The notes below the pieces were generated by a model, which ran no database searches, was not told the DNA's origin, and saw only the letters and a list, made by a program, of their open reading frames with translations. Positions 7,784-16,570 of a stretch of DNA of 64,000 nucleotides are shown here, in pieces (position 1 is the first letter of the stretch; every line of letters begins with the position of its first letter). This stretch comes from Hymenobacter rigui (GTDB lineage Bacteria; Bacteroidota; Bacteroidia; Cytophagales; Hymenobacteraceae), in contig NZ_RWIT01000002.1 in assembly GCF_003944715.1 (NCBI RefSeq), forward strand, positions 1 to 64,000. Reading direction: 5' to 3'. A program made the translations under genes and the position numbers.

Positions 7784-9454
7784 ATGTATACTTCCCGTTT
7801 TCGACGAGTTATTACCCCACTGCCTATCATCGTTGGGCTGCTGTCAGTTTCTTCTTCCGTAGAAGCTCAATACGTTACGTTCAGCCAGGCGGCGGCCGTT
7901 GCTACGCAGAACGGGCCCTATAGCACGGTCACGCCCACTGCTATTGCTGTTGACCAGGCCGGTAATACTTACCTAACAGGGGCTTTCTACGATACCGTAA
8001 CACTAGGCAACATAACCTTAGATCATACGAAGGGCCGTATTTTCGTGGCTAAGCGGGACCCGGCGGGCCGGTACCTATGGGTATCTCAAGCGGGCGGGGG
8101 ACAGTGGGAAGCCGGCCACGACGTGGCCGTGGACGCAGCGGGCAATGTGTACGTGACGGGTTACTTTGACAACGCCCCCGCCACCTTCGGTTCTATTCGG
8201 GTGCTGAACCAGACCGGGCATAACGGTTTTATTGCCAAACTAAGCCCGACGGGTACTTGGCTATGGGCGGTACGAGGTGGGGGCTTGACTGCAGCGGAGC
8301 CAGCGGCCCTGGCGTTGGATAGTCAGGCTAATGTGTATGTGACGGGGGATTACCAATACGGCCCGGCCTACTTTGGACCGTTTACACTTACCAACGCTAG
8401 CACCGGCAACTCTGACCGGGATATGTTTGTGGTCAAACTCAATACCGATGGGCAGTGGCAATGGGCAGTGGGTATTGGCGGTAGTGGCAATGAAGCTGGC
8501 CAGGATATAGCCGTTGATGCGGCCGGTAAAGTGCACGTGATGGGCAACTTTACCAGTCCAACCCTAACCTTCGGGTACGACCGGATTGCCAATTTCGGAT
8601 CCTGCAATATGTTGGTGGCCGAACTGGATGCTCACGGAACTCCACAGTGGATAAACAACGGTGGCGGTAACAACTGGGACAACGGCAGTTCTTTGGCCGT
8701 TGACCGCCAGGGAAACACCTATGTGGCCGGCAGTTTTTTCAGTGCCGTGGCGCATTTTGGGGCCACCGATTTGTATAAAACCGGATTAGCCGAAGTGTTC
8801 GTTGGCAAACTCGACCCATTTGGTGTGTGGCTTTGGGCCAAGCGGGCCGGTGGCACCGGATCCGATTCGATGGGCGGTATTGCTGTGGATGCCCAGGGAG
8901 ATGTATACGTGACGGGTGCCCATCAGAGCGCCTACTTTACCGCCGGTCTGTTGGGAATACCACAGATTGGCGAGTTAGATACGTACGTCTTCAAACTTAA
9001 CTCTACCACGGGCGACTGCCTTTGGCTGACGAGCGGCGGCGGGGCGCTGGATGATGTGGGAAGAAGTATTGTACTAGACCGGAATGGGAAGGTGTATGTA
9101 GCGGGTACTTTCCAACAGGAAGCGGATTTTGGGCAGGCTCACTTGGCCGCCACGTTGCCCTACAGCATGGGTTTCGTTGCACACATCAACAGCACTAGCC
9201 TGCCGCTGGCTGCTACTGGTCAGGCTCCGGCATCTGCACTTGCTGTGGTACCTAACCCTAGCCGTGGTAATGCGCGCATCATCGGGCTACCCGGTTTCCA
9301 TTCGGTATTCCTATATAATGCGTTGGGTGCCATGGTGTGGAAAGCGAATAGTGCGGAGGTCACTTCAAAGCAGCTTACACTACCAGCAGATCTGGCTCCG
9401 GGTGTCTACTGGCTGCGGGCGGCGGGCCAGACTACTAGGGTGGTAATTGAATAG
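7784..9454 (+). CDS. Secreted SBBP-repeat beta-propeller protein with T9SS sorting domain
   Basis: 556 residues. A signal peptide (about 1-28, ending SSSVEAQ) is followed by about seven repeats of the SBBP type, each with AVDAAGNVYVTGxF and FVAKLxxxGxWLWAxxxGG cores (residues 50-455). The C-terminus (about 470-556: PNPSRGNARI ... GVYWLRAAGQ) is a type A T9SS sorting signal, so the protein is exported by type IX secretion and may be anchored on or released from the surface. The start follows the preceding gene by 29 bases, suggesting co-transcription with the barrel gene. Binding target is unknown. Confidence 0.82.
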   Translation: MYTSRFRRVITPLPIIVGLLSVSSSVEAQYVTFSQAAAVATQNGPYSTVTPTAIAVDQAGNTYLTGAFYDTVTLGNITLDHTKGRIFVAKRDPAGRYLWVSQAGGGQWEAGHDVAVDAAGNVYVTGYFDNAPATFGSIRVLNQTGHNGFIAKLSPTGTWLWAVRGGGLTAAEPAALALDSQANVYVTGDYQYGPAYFGPFTLTNASTGNSDRDMFVVKLNTDGQWQWAVGIGGSGNEAGQDIAVDAAGKVHVMGNFTSPTLTFGYDRIANFGSCNMLVAELDAHGTPQWINNGGGNNWDNGSSLAVDRQGNTYVAGSFFSAVAHFGATDLYKTGLAEVFVGKLDPFGVWLWAKRAGGTGSDSMGGIAVDAQGDVYVTGAHQSAYFTAGLLGIPQIGELDTYVFKLNSTTGDCLWLTSGGGALDDVGRSIVLDRNGKVYVAGTFQQEADFGQAHLAATLPYSMGFVAHINSTSLPLAATGQAPASALAVVPNPSRGNARIIGLPGFHSVFLYNALGAMVWKANSAEVTSKQLTLPADLAPGVYWLRAAGQTTRVVIE

Positions 9455-9489
9455 CGGGTATGCACTGGTCGCCGCGGGTACGGAAAACT

Positions 9490-9557
9490 GCTCCATAACC
9501 GATGGTAGTATCCTGCGGGAATTCATCTGGCTCATCATTTACCCGGTGCCGTTACAC
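9490..9557 (+). pseudogene. Displaced remnant of the holA 3' end
   Basis: 68 bases align without gaps to 6861-6928 inside holA with 13 differences by eye; translated, 18 of 22 residues match (SITDGSILREFIWLIIYPVP versus SMTDGEILRELIWLIIHPVP). The frame then runs on into unrelated sequence. It lies just after the two accessory genes that follow the intact holA, as expected if a segment had entered at the holA end and left the displaced tail at the far junction, or if a partial duplication occurred. Confidence 0.8.
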
Positions 9558-9667
9558 TTGCTTCGCTCGTGCGCGAAACGGAGCTGGGCGCTACTTTCGA
9601 ACCAAGGGAAAAATTTCCACGTTAAGCAGAAAAAATTCCATAAGTTCGTCTGATCAAATCTGTAATC

Positions 9668-10129
9668 ATGGCAACTGCTGCACACCACCCGAAAATAACA
9701 GCCGTTATGCCGGCGGCTTTGCGCAAGAAATGGGCGGCCTGGGGCCGGACCGGCCAGGACGCGTATGCCTTGGTGATGGAGGCCCGCAAGGGCGTACCGG
9801 CCGCCACGGCGTTTGAGGTGGCCGAGGCCTACCAGTTGCAGGCCCAGGAGCTGGAGGCCATCTACGAGCTATCCACCAAAACCCTGCGCACCTATTCCCA
9901 GGAAAAGAAAAACCTGAGCGCTGCCAGCAGCGAGAAAACCCTCAAAATTATCAGCCTTTATAACCTGGGGGTGGAAGTATTTGGGGAAGCTGCGGCGTTT
10001 CTGCGCTGGCTGGATAAGCCCGCCCACGGCCTCGACCAGGAGATTCCGCTGCGGCTGCTGGAAACCAGCGGGGGCATTGATCTGGTGGCTGAGGAGCTCA
10101 CGCGCATTGCCTACGGCGACTTATCCTAG
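9668..10129 (+). CDS. Xre/MbcA/ParS-type antitoxin of a RES toxin-antitoxin pair
   Basis: 153 residues. The middle carries a helix-turn-helix-like region (TAFEVAEAYQLQAQELEAIYELSTKTLRTY). The C-terminal MbcA/ParS toxin-binding (DUF2384) domain shows EVFGEAAAFLRWLDKPAHGL, the usual W-L-x-x-P core. Such proteins bind their own promoter and neutralise an adjacent RES-domain toxin, which is the next gene 9 bases downstream. The pair lies right of the holA remnant in the accessory patch. Confidence 0.88.
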   Translation: MATAAHHPKITAVMPAALRKKWAAWGRTGQDAYALVMEARKGVPAATAFEVAEAYQLQAQELEAIYELSTKTLRTYSQEKKNLSAASSEKTLKIISLYNLGVEVFGEAAAFLRWLDKPAHGLDQEIPLRLLETSGGIDLVAEELTRIAYGDLS

Positions 10130-10138
10130 GCTTCGGGT

Positions 10139-10600
10139 ATGCTGGTGTACCGCATCTGCCTGACTAAATACTCGGACGACTTGTTTGCCTCCGGCTACCG
10201 GGCGCGCTGGAATTTCAAGGACCAGTTTGTGATTTACACGGCCGCCAGCCGGGCCCTGGCCTGCCTGGAAAACGTGGTGCACCGGAGCGGGGAGGGCCTC
10301 ACCGGCCAGTTTCGGGTACTGGTGATTGACGTGCCCGACGACCTGCTGGTGGAAGAAATACCGCTGGCCCAGTTACCCCGGGACTGGGAGCAGGCCAGCC
10401 GCTACGCCGTGTGCCAGCCCCTCGGGGCGGAGTGGTACACGCGCCGCAGCTCGGCGGTGCTGCGCGTGCCCTCGTCCATTGTGCCTCAGGAATTTAACTA
10501 TGTGCTGCACAGCCGCCACCCCGATTTCAAGCGCATTCAAATTGTGAGTCGGGAGGAGTTTCGGTTTGATGCACGCATCAAGACCGATGAGGTAGGGTAG
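10139..10600 (+). CDS. RES-domain toxin (NAD+-degrading family)
   Basis: 153 residues covering a full RES domain: MLVYRI start, the conserved Arg of SGYRARWN near residue 22, the Tyr of FVIYTAASRALACLENVVH near residue 38, and the Ser/Asn region PSSIVPQEFNYVLHSRHPDF. Characterised RES toxins deplete NAD+ by phosphorolysis or hydrolysis and arrest growth. Preceded by its antitoxin at 9 bases, a normal operon arrangement. No disruption is visible, so the pair looks functional. Confidence 0.9.
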   Translation: MLVYRICLTKYSDDLFASGYRARWNFKDQFVIYTAASRALACLENVVHRSGEGLTGQFRVLVIDVPDDLLVEEIPLAQLPRDWEQASRYAVCQPLGAEWYTRRSSAVLRVPSSIVPQEFNYVLHSRHPDFKRIQIVSREEFRFDARIKTDEVG

Positions 10601-10749
10601 TGAGTGGAAGAACAACTCCACGCAAACTGTCAGTCGGAATGACAGTCAGAATACGTACTGCCAGCGGTAACACGATGCGGTGTGTCCTACCGTCATAACC
10701 ACAAAGTATACACTGCTTGACGTAATTTTCGGCTCCAGTAAAGCCCATT

Positions 10750-13700
10750 GTGCCGCATACCACTCATCTGCCCCAGCTACTTCCTGATCTGACGCCACCC
10801 CAGTTGCTGAAGCTGGCCCCGCGCAGCTTTGTGCCGGATACGCGCCAGTACCGCGCCGTGACGCCGCTGGAACTGGCCGTGGATGTCGGGCGGTTTTCGA
10901 CTGGTGCGGTAGTGGGCGGAATTGCCGGGCCGGAAGTAGACGTGCGTCAAACAGAGGCCGGCCTGAGCCTGGCCTGCACCTGCACCACCGGCGCAGCTGA
11001 CGAATTGTGCGAAAACCAGGCGCTGACGCTGCTGGCGCTGCTGCACCGGCCGGAGTTGCGGGCGTTTTTCGACGCTGAGTTGCGCGTACGAAAGCTGCGC
11101 GCTACGGCTCAGGAATATGGCCTGGAACAGGCTCCTGATGTAGAAGCACACTTCCAGCTGACGTTTGCCAACGGGGCTACGGCGGTGAGTCCGCGCCGGA
11201 CGGATCTGCTGCCCGTGACGCCGGCTTCCAAGCTGGAGTTGATGCGGCAGCTACTGCCCGCGAAGCCGGAACCAGTGGTGCCGGGGGCAGGCGGGCAGCG
11301 GCTGCTGGTGCTGGCCCGGCACCGGTACTACAGCCACCTCACGCTGCATCTGGTCGAGGCCAGCCTCACGGCGGCGGGTAAACCCAAAAACCCGCTGACG
11401 CTGCTCAACCCCCTGGACGTTATCTGGCAGCTGACCAACCCGGCGGAGCTGAAGTTCTACACCGGCCTGGCCCGCTTCCAGCACAACTACGAGGAAAACC
11501 GCACCCCGGTGGCCGTGGAGGCGTTGCGGGCGGTGGTGCAGAACCCGTTTCGGCTGCCGGTATTCGCCCACCGCGGCCCCCAGGGCGACAAGCTCACGGC
11601 CGCGGCGCTGGTGCCGGTGCGCCTGCATAGCGCCCGGTTGCAACTGCGCCTGCAGGTAACCCAGGAAGCTGAATTCTACCATATAACCGGCCACCTGCTG
11701 CTCCACGACCAGGCCCTGAACCTAGAACTGCTGACCGTACATTACGACTACTTCGTGGCCCTGCACGACGATTTATACCTGCTCGATGACCTGGATGTTT
11801 GGCGGGTGGTGGAGTTCTTCCGGAAGCGGAACAACGCGTTGCTGATTCATCAGTCGCAGTTTGCGGAGTTCCGGGAAGACGTGCTGACCAACCTGGAAAA
11901 CCGCCTGCAGATTCACTACGCCTACCTGCGCCCCGCTACCCGCCAGCAGCTGCAGGCCGAAGGCTTCGATGAAGCGCCCGAGCCGGTGCTCTACCTCTCC
12001 GATGCCGGCCCCCACGTGGAATTGCTGCCCGTAATGCGCTACGGCGAGCGGGAAGTGGCCGTGCTCAGCAAACGGCAGCTACAGGCTACTGATGCGCTGG
12101 GGCGGGCATTCACCGTGGCCCGCAATGCTCTGGCTGAAGACCGGTTGGTGGCGGCGCTGCTCCGGCACTGGCCCGAGCTGGCCGGGCAGCAGGCTCAGGA
12201 GTCGTTTTACCTGGCCCGCAGCGGTTTTCTGGACGCTGACCGGGTGCTGCCGGCGTTGGCCGACTGGCGCGAGGAGGGCATTCGGGTACTCGGGTTCCGG
12301 CAGCTCAAGAGCAACCGCCTTAATCCGCACCCGGCCCGGGTGTCGGTGCAGGTGAGCAGTGAAACCAACTGGTTTGATACCAAGCTGGCAGTGGGGTTTG
12401 GCCGGCAGCACGCCACCTTGCCGCAACTCAGCCAGGCCCTGCGCAACCGCCGCCGCTACGTGGTGCTCGATGATGGCAGCCACGGCGTGCTACCTCAGCA
12501 GTGGCTGGAGAAATTTGCCCGCTACTTCGCCGCCGCCGAGCTTATCGATGGCCAGCTGCGCACCCTGCACAGCCGGTTTGCGGCGGTGGAGGAGCTGTAT
12601 GCGGCGGATGAATTGCTGCCCTCAGCCCGGCAGCGGCTGGCCGAAACCCGCGCCGCCGTGGCCGATTTCACGGGCATTGCGCCCGTGCCGGTACCCGCCG
12701 GCCTGCACGCCACCCTGCGCGACTACCAGCAGGAGGGGCTCAACTGGCTGAATTTCCTGGATACGTTCGGGTTTGGCGGCTGCCTGGCCGATGATATGGG
12801 CCTGGGCAAGACGCTGCAGGTGCTGGCCTTTACGGTGCGCCTGCGTGAAGCTGGCCGGACCGGGCCCTGTCTGGTGGTAGTGCCCACCTCGCTGGTATTC
12901 AACTGGCAGGCTGAGGCTGCCCGGTTTGCCCCCAACCTGCGGGTGCTGGTCTGGCACGGCGGTGGCCGCCAGCGTACCCCGGTTGATTTTGCTGATTATG
13001 ACCTGGTGCTGACGACATACGGCACGTTGGTATCGGATCTGCGCCGGCTGAAAAGCCAGGAGTTCGAGTATGTATTTCTCGACGAGGCCCAGGCCATCAA
13101 AAACCCGGCTTCGTTGCGCTACCGGGCTGCCTGCCAGCTGCGCAGCCGGGGGCGGGTGGCGCTGACGGGCACGCCGCTGGAGAATAACACCTACGATATT
13201 TTCGCCCTGCTATCCTTTGCCTGCCCCGGGTTGCTGGGTACGCTGCGGCAGTTTCGGGCCCAGTATGCCACGCGCATCGATAAGTTCGGGGATGAGCATA
13301 AGGCCCGGGAATTGCAGCAGAAAATCCGGCCGTTTGTGCTGCGCCGCACCAAGGCCCAGGTGGCTACCGAGCTGCCTGAGAAAACGGAAATGGTGCTCTA
13401 CTGCGAGATGCCGCCCGAGCAGCGCCGCGTGTACGAGGCCTGCCGCCAGGATTTCCGGAACCTGCTGCTGGGCCGCCGTGAAGACATGACGGCCCGCCAC
13501 CACGCCTCGGTGCTGCGGGGCCTCACGCGCCTGCGGCAAATCTGCGACTCGCCCGCTTTGCTGCCCGACCTGGAAGATTACGGCTCTACTTCGGCCAAGC
13601 TGGCGGTGCTGCTGGAGGAAATTCAGAACCACGCCCCGGAGCATAAAATCCTGGTGTTTTCGCAGTTCGTGGGCATGCTGAACCTGGTGCGGCCTATGCT

Positions 13701-14103
13701 GGAGGTCCACGATATTCCCTACCAGTACCTCACCGGGCAGACCCGGCAGCGCGGGGCCGCCGTGCAGGCGTTTGAGCAGCGCCCCGAGGTACGGGTGTTT
13801 CTCATCAGCCTGAAAGCCGGCGGTACCGGCCTCAACCTCACTGCGGCCGACTACGTGTACCTGCTGGACCCCTGGTGGAACCCCGCCGTGGAAAACCAGG
13901 CCATCGACCGGGCCTACCGCATCGGCCAAACCAAACCCGTAGTAGCAGTGCGCCTCATCTGCCCCGGCACCGTGGAGGAGAAAATCCAGCACCTGCAGCA
14001 GTCCAAGCGGGAGCTGGCCCAGGGTCTCATCCACACCGATACCGCCCTGCTCAAATCCCTCACGCCCCAGGAGCTGCTGGCGTTGGTAGGAGAGGGCGAG
14101 TGA
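10750..14103 (+). CDS. SNF2-family DEAD/DEAH-box helicase
   Basis: 1117 residues from GTG at 10750. The N-terminal half is poorly conserved, with a short Cys cluster (ACTCTTGAADELC near residue 76) that may be a reduced SWIM-like zinc finger. The C-terminal half has all SNF2 motifs: DDMGLGKT (Walker A) near residue 680, DEAQ near 778, LTGTPLENN, and the C-terminal helicase lobe with SLKAGGTGLNLTAADYV and DPWWNPAVENQAIDRAYRIG. Bacterial HepA-like members remodel RNA polymerase or DNA-protein complexes; the precise role here is unknown. It stands alone, with a palindromic repeat after its stop. Confidence 0.9.
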   Translation: MPHTTHLPQLLPDLTPPQLLKLAPRSFVPDTRQYRAVTPLELAVDVGRFSTGAVVGGIAGPEVDVRQTEAGLSLACTCTTGAADELCENQALTLLALLHRPELRAFFDAELRVRKLRATAQEYGLEQAPDVEAHFQLTFANGATAVSPRRTDLLPVTPASKLELMRQLLPAKPEPVVPGAGGQRLLVLARHRYYSHLTLHLVEASLTAAGKPKNPLTLLNPLDVIWQLTNPAELKFYTGLARFQHNYEENRTPVAVEALRAVVQNPFRLPVFAHRGPQGDKLTAAALVPVRLHSARLQLRLQVTQEAEFYHITGHLLLHDQALNLELLTVHYDYFVALHDDLYLLDDLDVWRVVEFFRKRNNALLIHQSQFAEFREDVLTNLENRLQIHYAYLRPATRQQLQAEGFDEAPEPVLYLSDAGPHVELLPVMRYGEREVAVLSKRQLQATDALGRAFTVARNALAEDRLVAALLRHWPELAGQQAQESFYLARSGFLDADRVLPALADWREEGIRVLGFRQLKSNRLNPHPARVSVQVSSETNWFDTKLAVGFGRQHATLPQLSQALRNRRRYVVLDDGSHGVLPQQWLEKFARYFAAAELIDGQLRTLHSRFAAVEELYAADELLPSARQRLAETRAAVADFTGIAPVPVPAGLHATLRDYQQEGLNWLNFLDTFGFGGCLADDMGLGKTLQVLAFTVRLREAGRTGPCLVVVPTSLVFNWQAEAARFAPNLRVLVWHGGGRQRTPVDFADYDLVLTTYGTLVSDLRRLKSQEFEYVFLDEAQAIKNPASLRYRAACQLRSRGRVALTGTPLENNTYDIFALLSFACPGLLGTLRQFRAQYATRIDKFGDEHKARELQQKIRPFVLRRTKAQVATELPEKTEMVLYCEMPPEQRRVYEACRQDFRNLLLGRREDMTARHHASVLRGLTRLRQICDSPALLPDLEDYGSTSAKLAVLLEEIQNHAPEHKILVFSQFVGMLNLVRPMLEVHDIPYQYLTGQTRQRGAAVQAFEQRPEVRVFLISLKAGGTGLNLTAADYVYLLDPWWNPAVENQAIDRAYRIGQTKPVVAVRLICPGTVEEKIQHLQQSKRELAQGLIHTDTALLKSLTPQELLALVGEGE

Positions 14104-14117
14104 TAGAGGAAACAGCA

Positions 14118-14215
14118 CGTCATTCCGAGCGAAGCCGAGGAATCGTGCGTGCTGATGGTAGAGTTACTATTACAACATCAGCACGCGAGATTCCTCGGCT
14201 TCGCTCGGAATGACG
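14118..14215. repeat. Long palindromic intergenic repeat, GTCATTCCGAGCGAAG type
   Basis: 40-base arms (14118-14157 and 14176-14215) with two mismatches and an 18-base loop. The arms share the outer CGTCAT and overall design with the GTCATGCTGAGC repeats but have a different inner sequence (gaagccgaggaatc), so it is a second sub-family. Confidence 0.88.
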
Positions 14216-14275
14216 GTCAAAATCTCATTTCCCCGATAAAATCCGCAGCTTTACACCATTCCAACCAGCCCCGCC

Positions 14276-14563
14276 ATGCTTCAGACCTCGCCCGATATGC
14301 AAGTCGTTGATGTTATCCAGATGTCGCCGAAGGAGGTGTTCATTGTGGGGTATGTAAGCGGGCCGGTGAAGCCGGGACATTGGGAGCTGCGGCGCAACGG
14401 AGAGGCCGTAGTGACGTTGCAGGCTACCGGAGAGGTGCAGGTAGAAGCCGGCCGCAAGGGCAAACTGGCCCCGCCCCGGGTTATCAGCTGCCAGGGCCAG
14501 GTAGATAAAAAGCAGTTCGATTTCACCCAGGACGAAGTAACGCTGGTGCCGCTGCCAGCTTAG
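14276..14563 (+). CDS. Small hypothetical protein
   Basis: 95 residues, no signal peptide or membrane segment. It alternates short beta-prone stretches (EVFIVGYVSGPVKPGHWELR, AVVTLQATGEVQVEA), which suggests a small beta-barrel or OB-like fold. I do not recognise a family. Its end overlaps the end of the convergent hydrolase gene by 4 bases. Codon composition matches its neighbours, supporting that it is real. Confidence 0.55.
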   Translation: MLQTSPDMQVVDVIQMSPKEVFIVGYVSGPVKPGHWELRRNGEAVVTLQATGEVQVEAGRKGKLAPPRVISCQGQVDKKQFDFTQDEVTLVPLPA

Positions 14564-16269
14564 CGCGGCCGGAAAAACTGCAGCACTTCCCTGTTGAACA
14601 CGGCGGGCACTTCCTGCGGGGCGTAGTGCGTAGCCCCTTCCAAAATGAGCAGCCGTCCGTTAGGCAGTGCCCGGGCAATGGCCCGCGTGTGCGCCTCCCG
14701 AATCACATCATGCTGCCCGGCCAGCACCAGCACCGGGGCCTGAATCGTGCTGATTTGCGGCAGGGTGAAGTGCGGCTCCTGCACCAGGAGCCGCACCAAG
14801 CGGGTTTCGGTGGAAGTGGCGTTACGGCTCTGGGCCTGCTGTAACTGCCGCTGAAACTGCGTCAGCACAGCCGGCTCAATGGCTTCAGAAGTAGGGAATA
14901 GATTGGCTCCCATAATGGCCAGGCGGCCCACGTATTCCGGGTGGTGCAGCGCCAGACTTAGCGCCGTATTGCCCCCGTCGCTCCAGCCCAGAATATTCAC
15001 CCGGCGCAGGTGCAGGGTGTCCAGGAGCTGGCGCACATCATCGGCAAACAGCTCGTAGCTGAAATCCTGGGTGGTAAAATCCTGACTGCGGCCCTGGGCG
15101 CGGGTATCCAGGGCAATAACGTCGAACTGCCGGGCCAACTCGGCAATCTGGAGCTGGAAAGCGGCAATGGACTGGCCGTTGCCGTGCAGCAGCAGCAGCG
15201 GCTGGCCCTTCCCGTACCGCTCGTAGTACAGCCGGCCGCCGCGTACGTTCAGGTAGCGTCCGGCGGCGGGGTTGCTGCCGTAGTGCTGAGGGTTGGTGAG
15301 TGGTAGCCCCGATTGAGAAATGAAGCGTGTGTACTGCAGGCTGTCGGGCAGCGCGTAGTTTTCGGGTGTATCCGCCGCCGCTGCCCCTGTGTCGGCAACG
15401 GGTTGGTTGCGGGAGGTTTGGTAGGTATCGGCGGTGAAGTAGATGCTCAGGTAGCCAGCAGTTTCCTGCCAGCGGGCCTGACTTTTGTCGCGGGTGAAAA
15501 TGCTGTGGCCCGGCAGCGGCACGGCGGCAATGCCGAAGGCTTTGGGGTTGCCTTCCTGCGCCTCACTCCGGAGCCACTGCACCGTTACGGCTACTTCCTG
15601 CAGGTCCTGCAAATACAGACTATAGGGCAGCAAATCAACTTTTACCCAGCCTCGGGGTTGGGTCACGGTGAAGCGGATATCAGGGTGGGAAAGGGGCTCG
15701 GCGGGGCGGCCGTGGCGTATCCGGTACAGCAGCAGCCGGAACGTAACGGCCCGGAACCGGTTGAAGGCCACAAACAGGTTCACGTCGCGCAGGCGGCAGT
15801 CCGTGGTCAGCGGCACAATGGTACCCTGTTCCTTGCCCAGCTCGTCGCTGAGCAGGCCGGGCTCGGTGTAGAGGCGGGCCGTCATGAGCGTGGAGCTGCT
15901 GGTGCGTCCGAACGTGCGGGTGCGCATCTTACCGGGCCGCACCGTTACGGTGCCCAAACGCAGGGCCAGTGGTTTCAGTTGAATAACTGCCGCTCTGGCG
16001 GTTCGCAGACTGGCCGTTGGCACCGTGGCCGGTGCATATCCCACACTGGAAACTACTACCGGGTGTTGCACCGAATCGGGGAGGTGAAACCGGAAATGTC
16101 CGGCACTGTCGGCCACGGTACCGAAGGGGCGTCCGGCTACGCCTACCGAGGCAAAGGGTATTGGTTGGTGGGTGGCCGCATCCAGTACGGTGCCCTGCAG
16201 CCGGGTAGTCTGAGCGAATAAGGTAAACCGGAAACAGCAGAACAGAAGCAGAAGGAAAGCCGCGCGCAT
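14560..16269 (-). CDS. Secreted alpha/beta hydrolase fused to a carboxypeptidase-regulatory-like domain
   Basis: 569 residues. Signal peptide (MRAAFLLLLFCCFRFTLFAQ), then a CarboxypepD_reg-like beta domain (LQGTVLDAATHQPIPFASVGV ... VVSSVGYAPATV, residues about 22-105), a central region of unknown family (about 120-300), and a C-terminal alpha/beta hydrolase from about residue 340. The last shows LLLLHGNGQSIAAF (oxyanion region), the nucleophile elbow ILGWSDGGN, and the acid/His segment VLVLAGQHDVI ... GATHYAPQEVP. The start at 16269 is the only one that begins a signal peptide. Probably acts in the periplasm or on the surface; substrate unknown. A 20-bp stem-loop lies in its upstream region. 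Confidence 0.8.
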   Translation of the reverse strand: MRAAFLLLLFCCFRFTLFAQTTRLQGTVLDAATHQPIPFASVGVAGRPFGTVADSAGHFRFHLPDSVQHPVVVSSVGYAPATVPTASLRTARAAVIQLKPLALRLGTVTVRPGKMRTRTFGRTSSSTLMTARLYTEPGLLSDELGKEQGTIVPLTTDCRLRDVNLFVAFNRFRAVTFRLLLYRIRHGRPAEPLSHPDIRFTVTQPRGWVKVDLLPYSLYLQDLQEVAVTVQWLRSEAQEGNPKAFGIAAVPLPGHSIFTRDKSQARWQETAGYLSIYFTADTYQTSRNQPVADTGAAAADTPENYALPDSLQYTRFISQSGLPLTNPQHYGSNPAAGRYLNVRGGRLYYERYGKGQPLLLLHGNGQSIAAFQLQIAELARQFDVIALDTRAQGRSQDFTTQDFSYELFADDVRQLLDTLHLRRVNILGWSDGGNTALSLALHHPEYVGRLAIMGANLFPTSEAIEPAVLTQFQRQLQQAQSRNATSTETRLVRLLVQEPHFTLPQISTIQAPVLVLAGQHDVIREAHTRAIARALPNGRLLILEGATHYAPQEVPAVFNREVLQFFRPR

Positions 16270-16355
16270 AAACTGGAGGAATGTCCTCCCGGGAGTAGTA
16301 AACGCCCCGAAGCGTTGCGTGTGCAGCGAAAATTTCGGACTTTTTCTGGTCGCGC

Positions 16356-16405
16356 GCAGCACGTTGGGTAGCGAAGCACCTGTACTTCACTACCCAACGT
16401 GCTGC
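16356..16405. repeat. Stem-loop with 21-base arms upstream of the hydrolase gene
   Basis: Arms 16356-16376 and 16385-16405 (gcagcacgttgggtag core) pair with one mismatch around an 8-base loop, about 90 bases upstream of the start at 16269. It does not share sequence with the other palindromes here. It could be an operator, an RNA hairpin in the 5' leader or another small repeat family. Confidence 0.75.
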
Positions 16406-16446
16406 GGCTGGTACCGGACTAGGCTGTGTCTGAAAACTCCAAAACA

Positions 16447-16534
16447 GTCATGCTGAGCTTGCCGAAGCATCTCTACCGCTTTGTCAGATGGTTCGCACGA
16501 AGCGGTAGAGATGCTTCGGCAAGCTCAGTATGAC
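16447..16534. repeat. Long palindromic intergenic repeat, GTCATGCTGAGC type
   Basis: 35-base arms (16447-16481 and 16500-16534) with one mismatch. The arm matches the copy at 2182-2282 over the segment gcttgccgaagcatctctac. It lies between the starts/ends of two minus-strand genes. Confidence 0.9.
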
Positions 16535-16570
16535 GTTCCGCGAGTCTCAAACGACTTTTCTAGACATAGC

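Noticed and set aside
10610..10700. Small inverted segments before the SNF2 gene as a further palindromic repeat
   Set aside because: Only about 6 bp pair (ctgtca/tgacag) and similarity to the other families is limited to gtcggaatgac; too weak to call.
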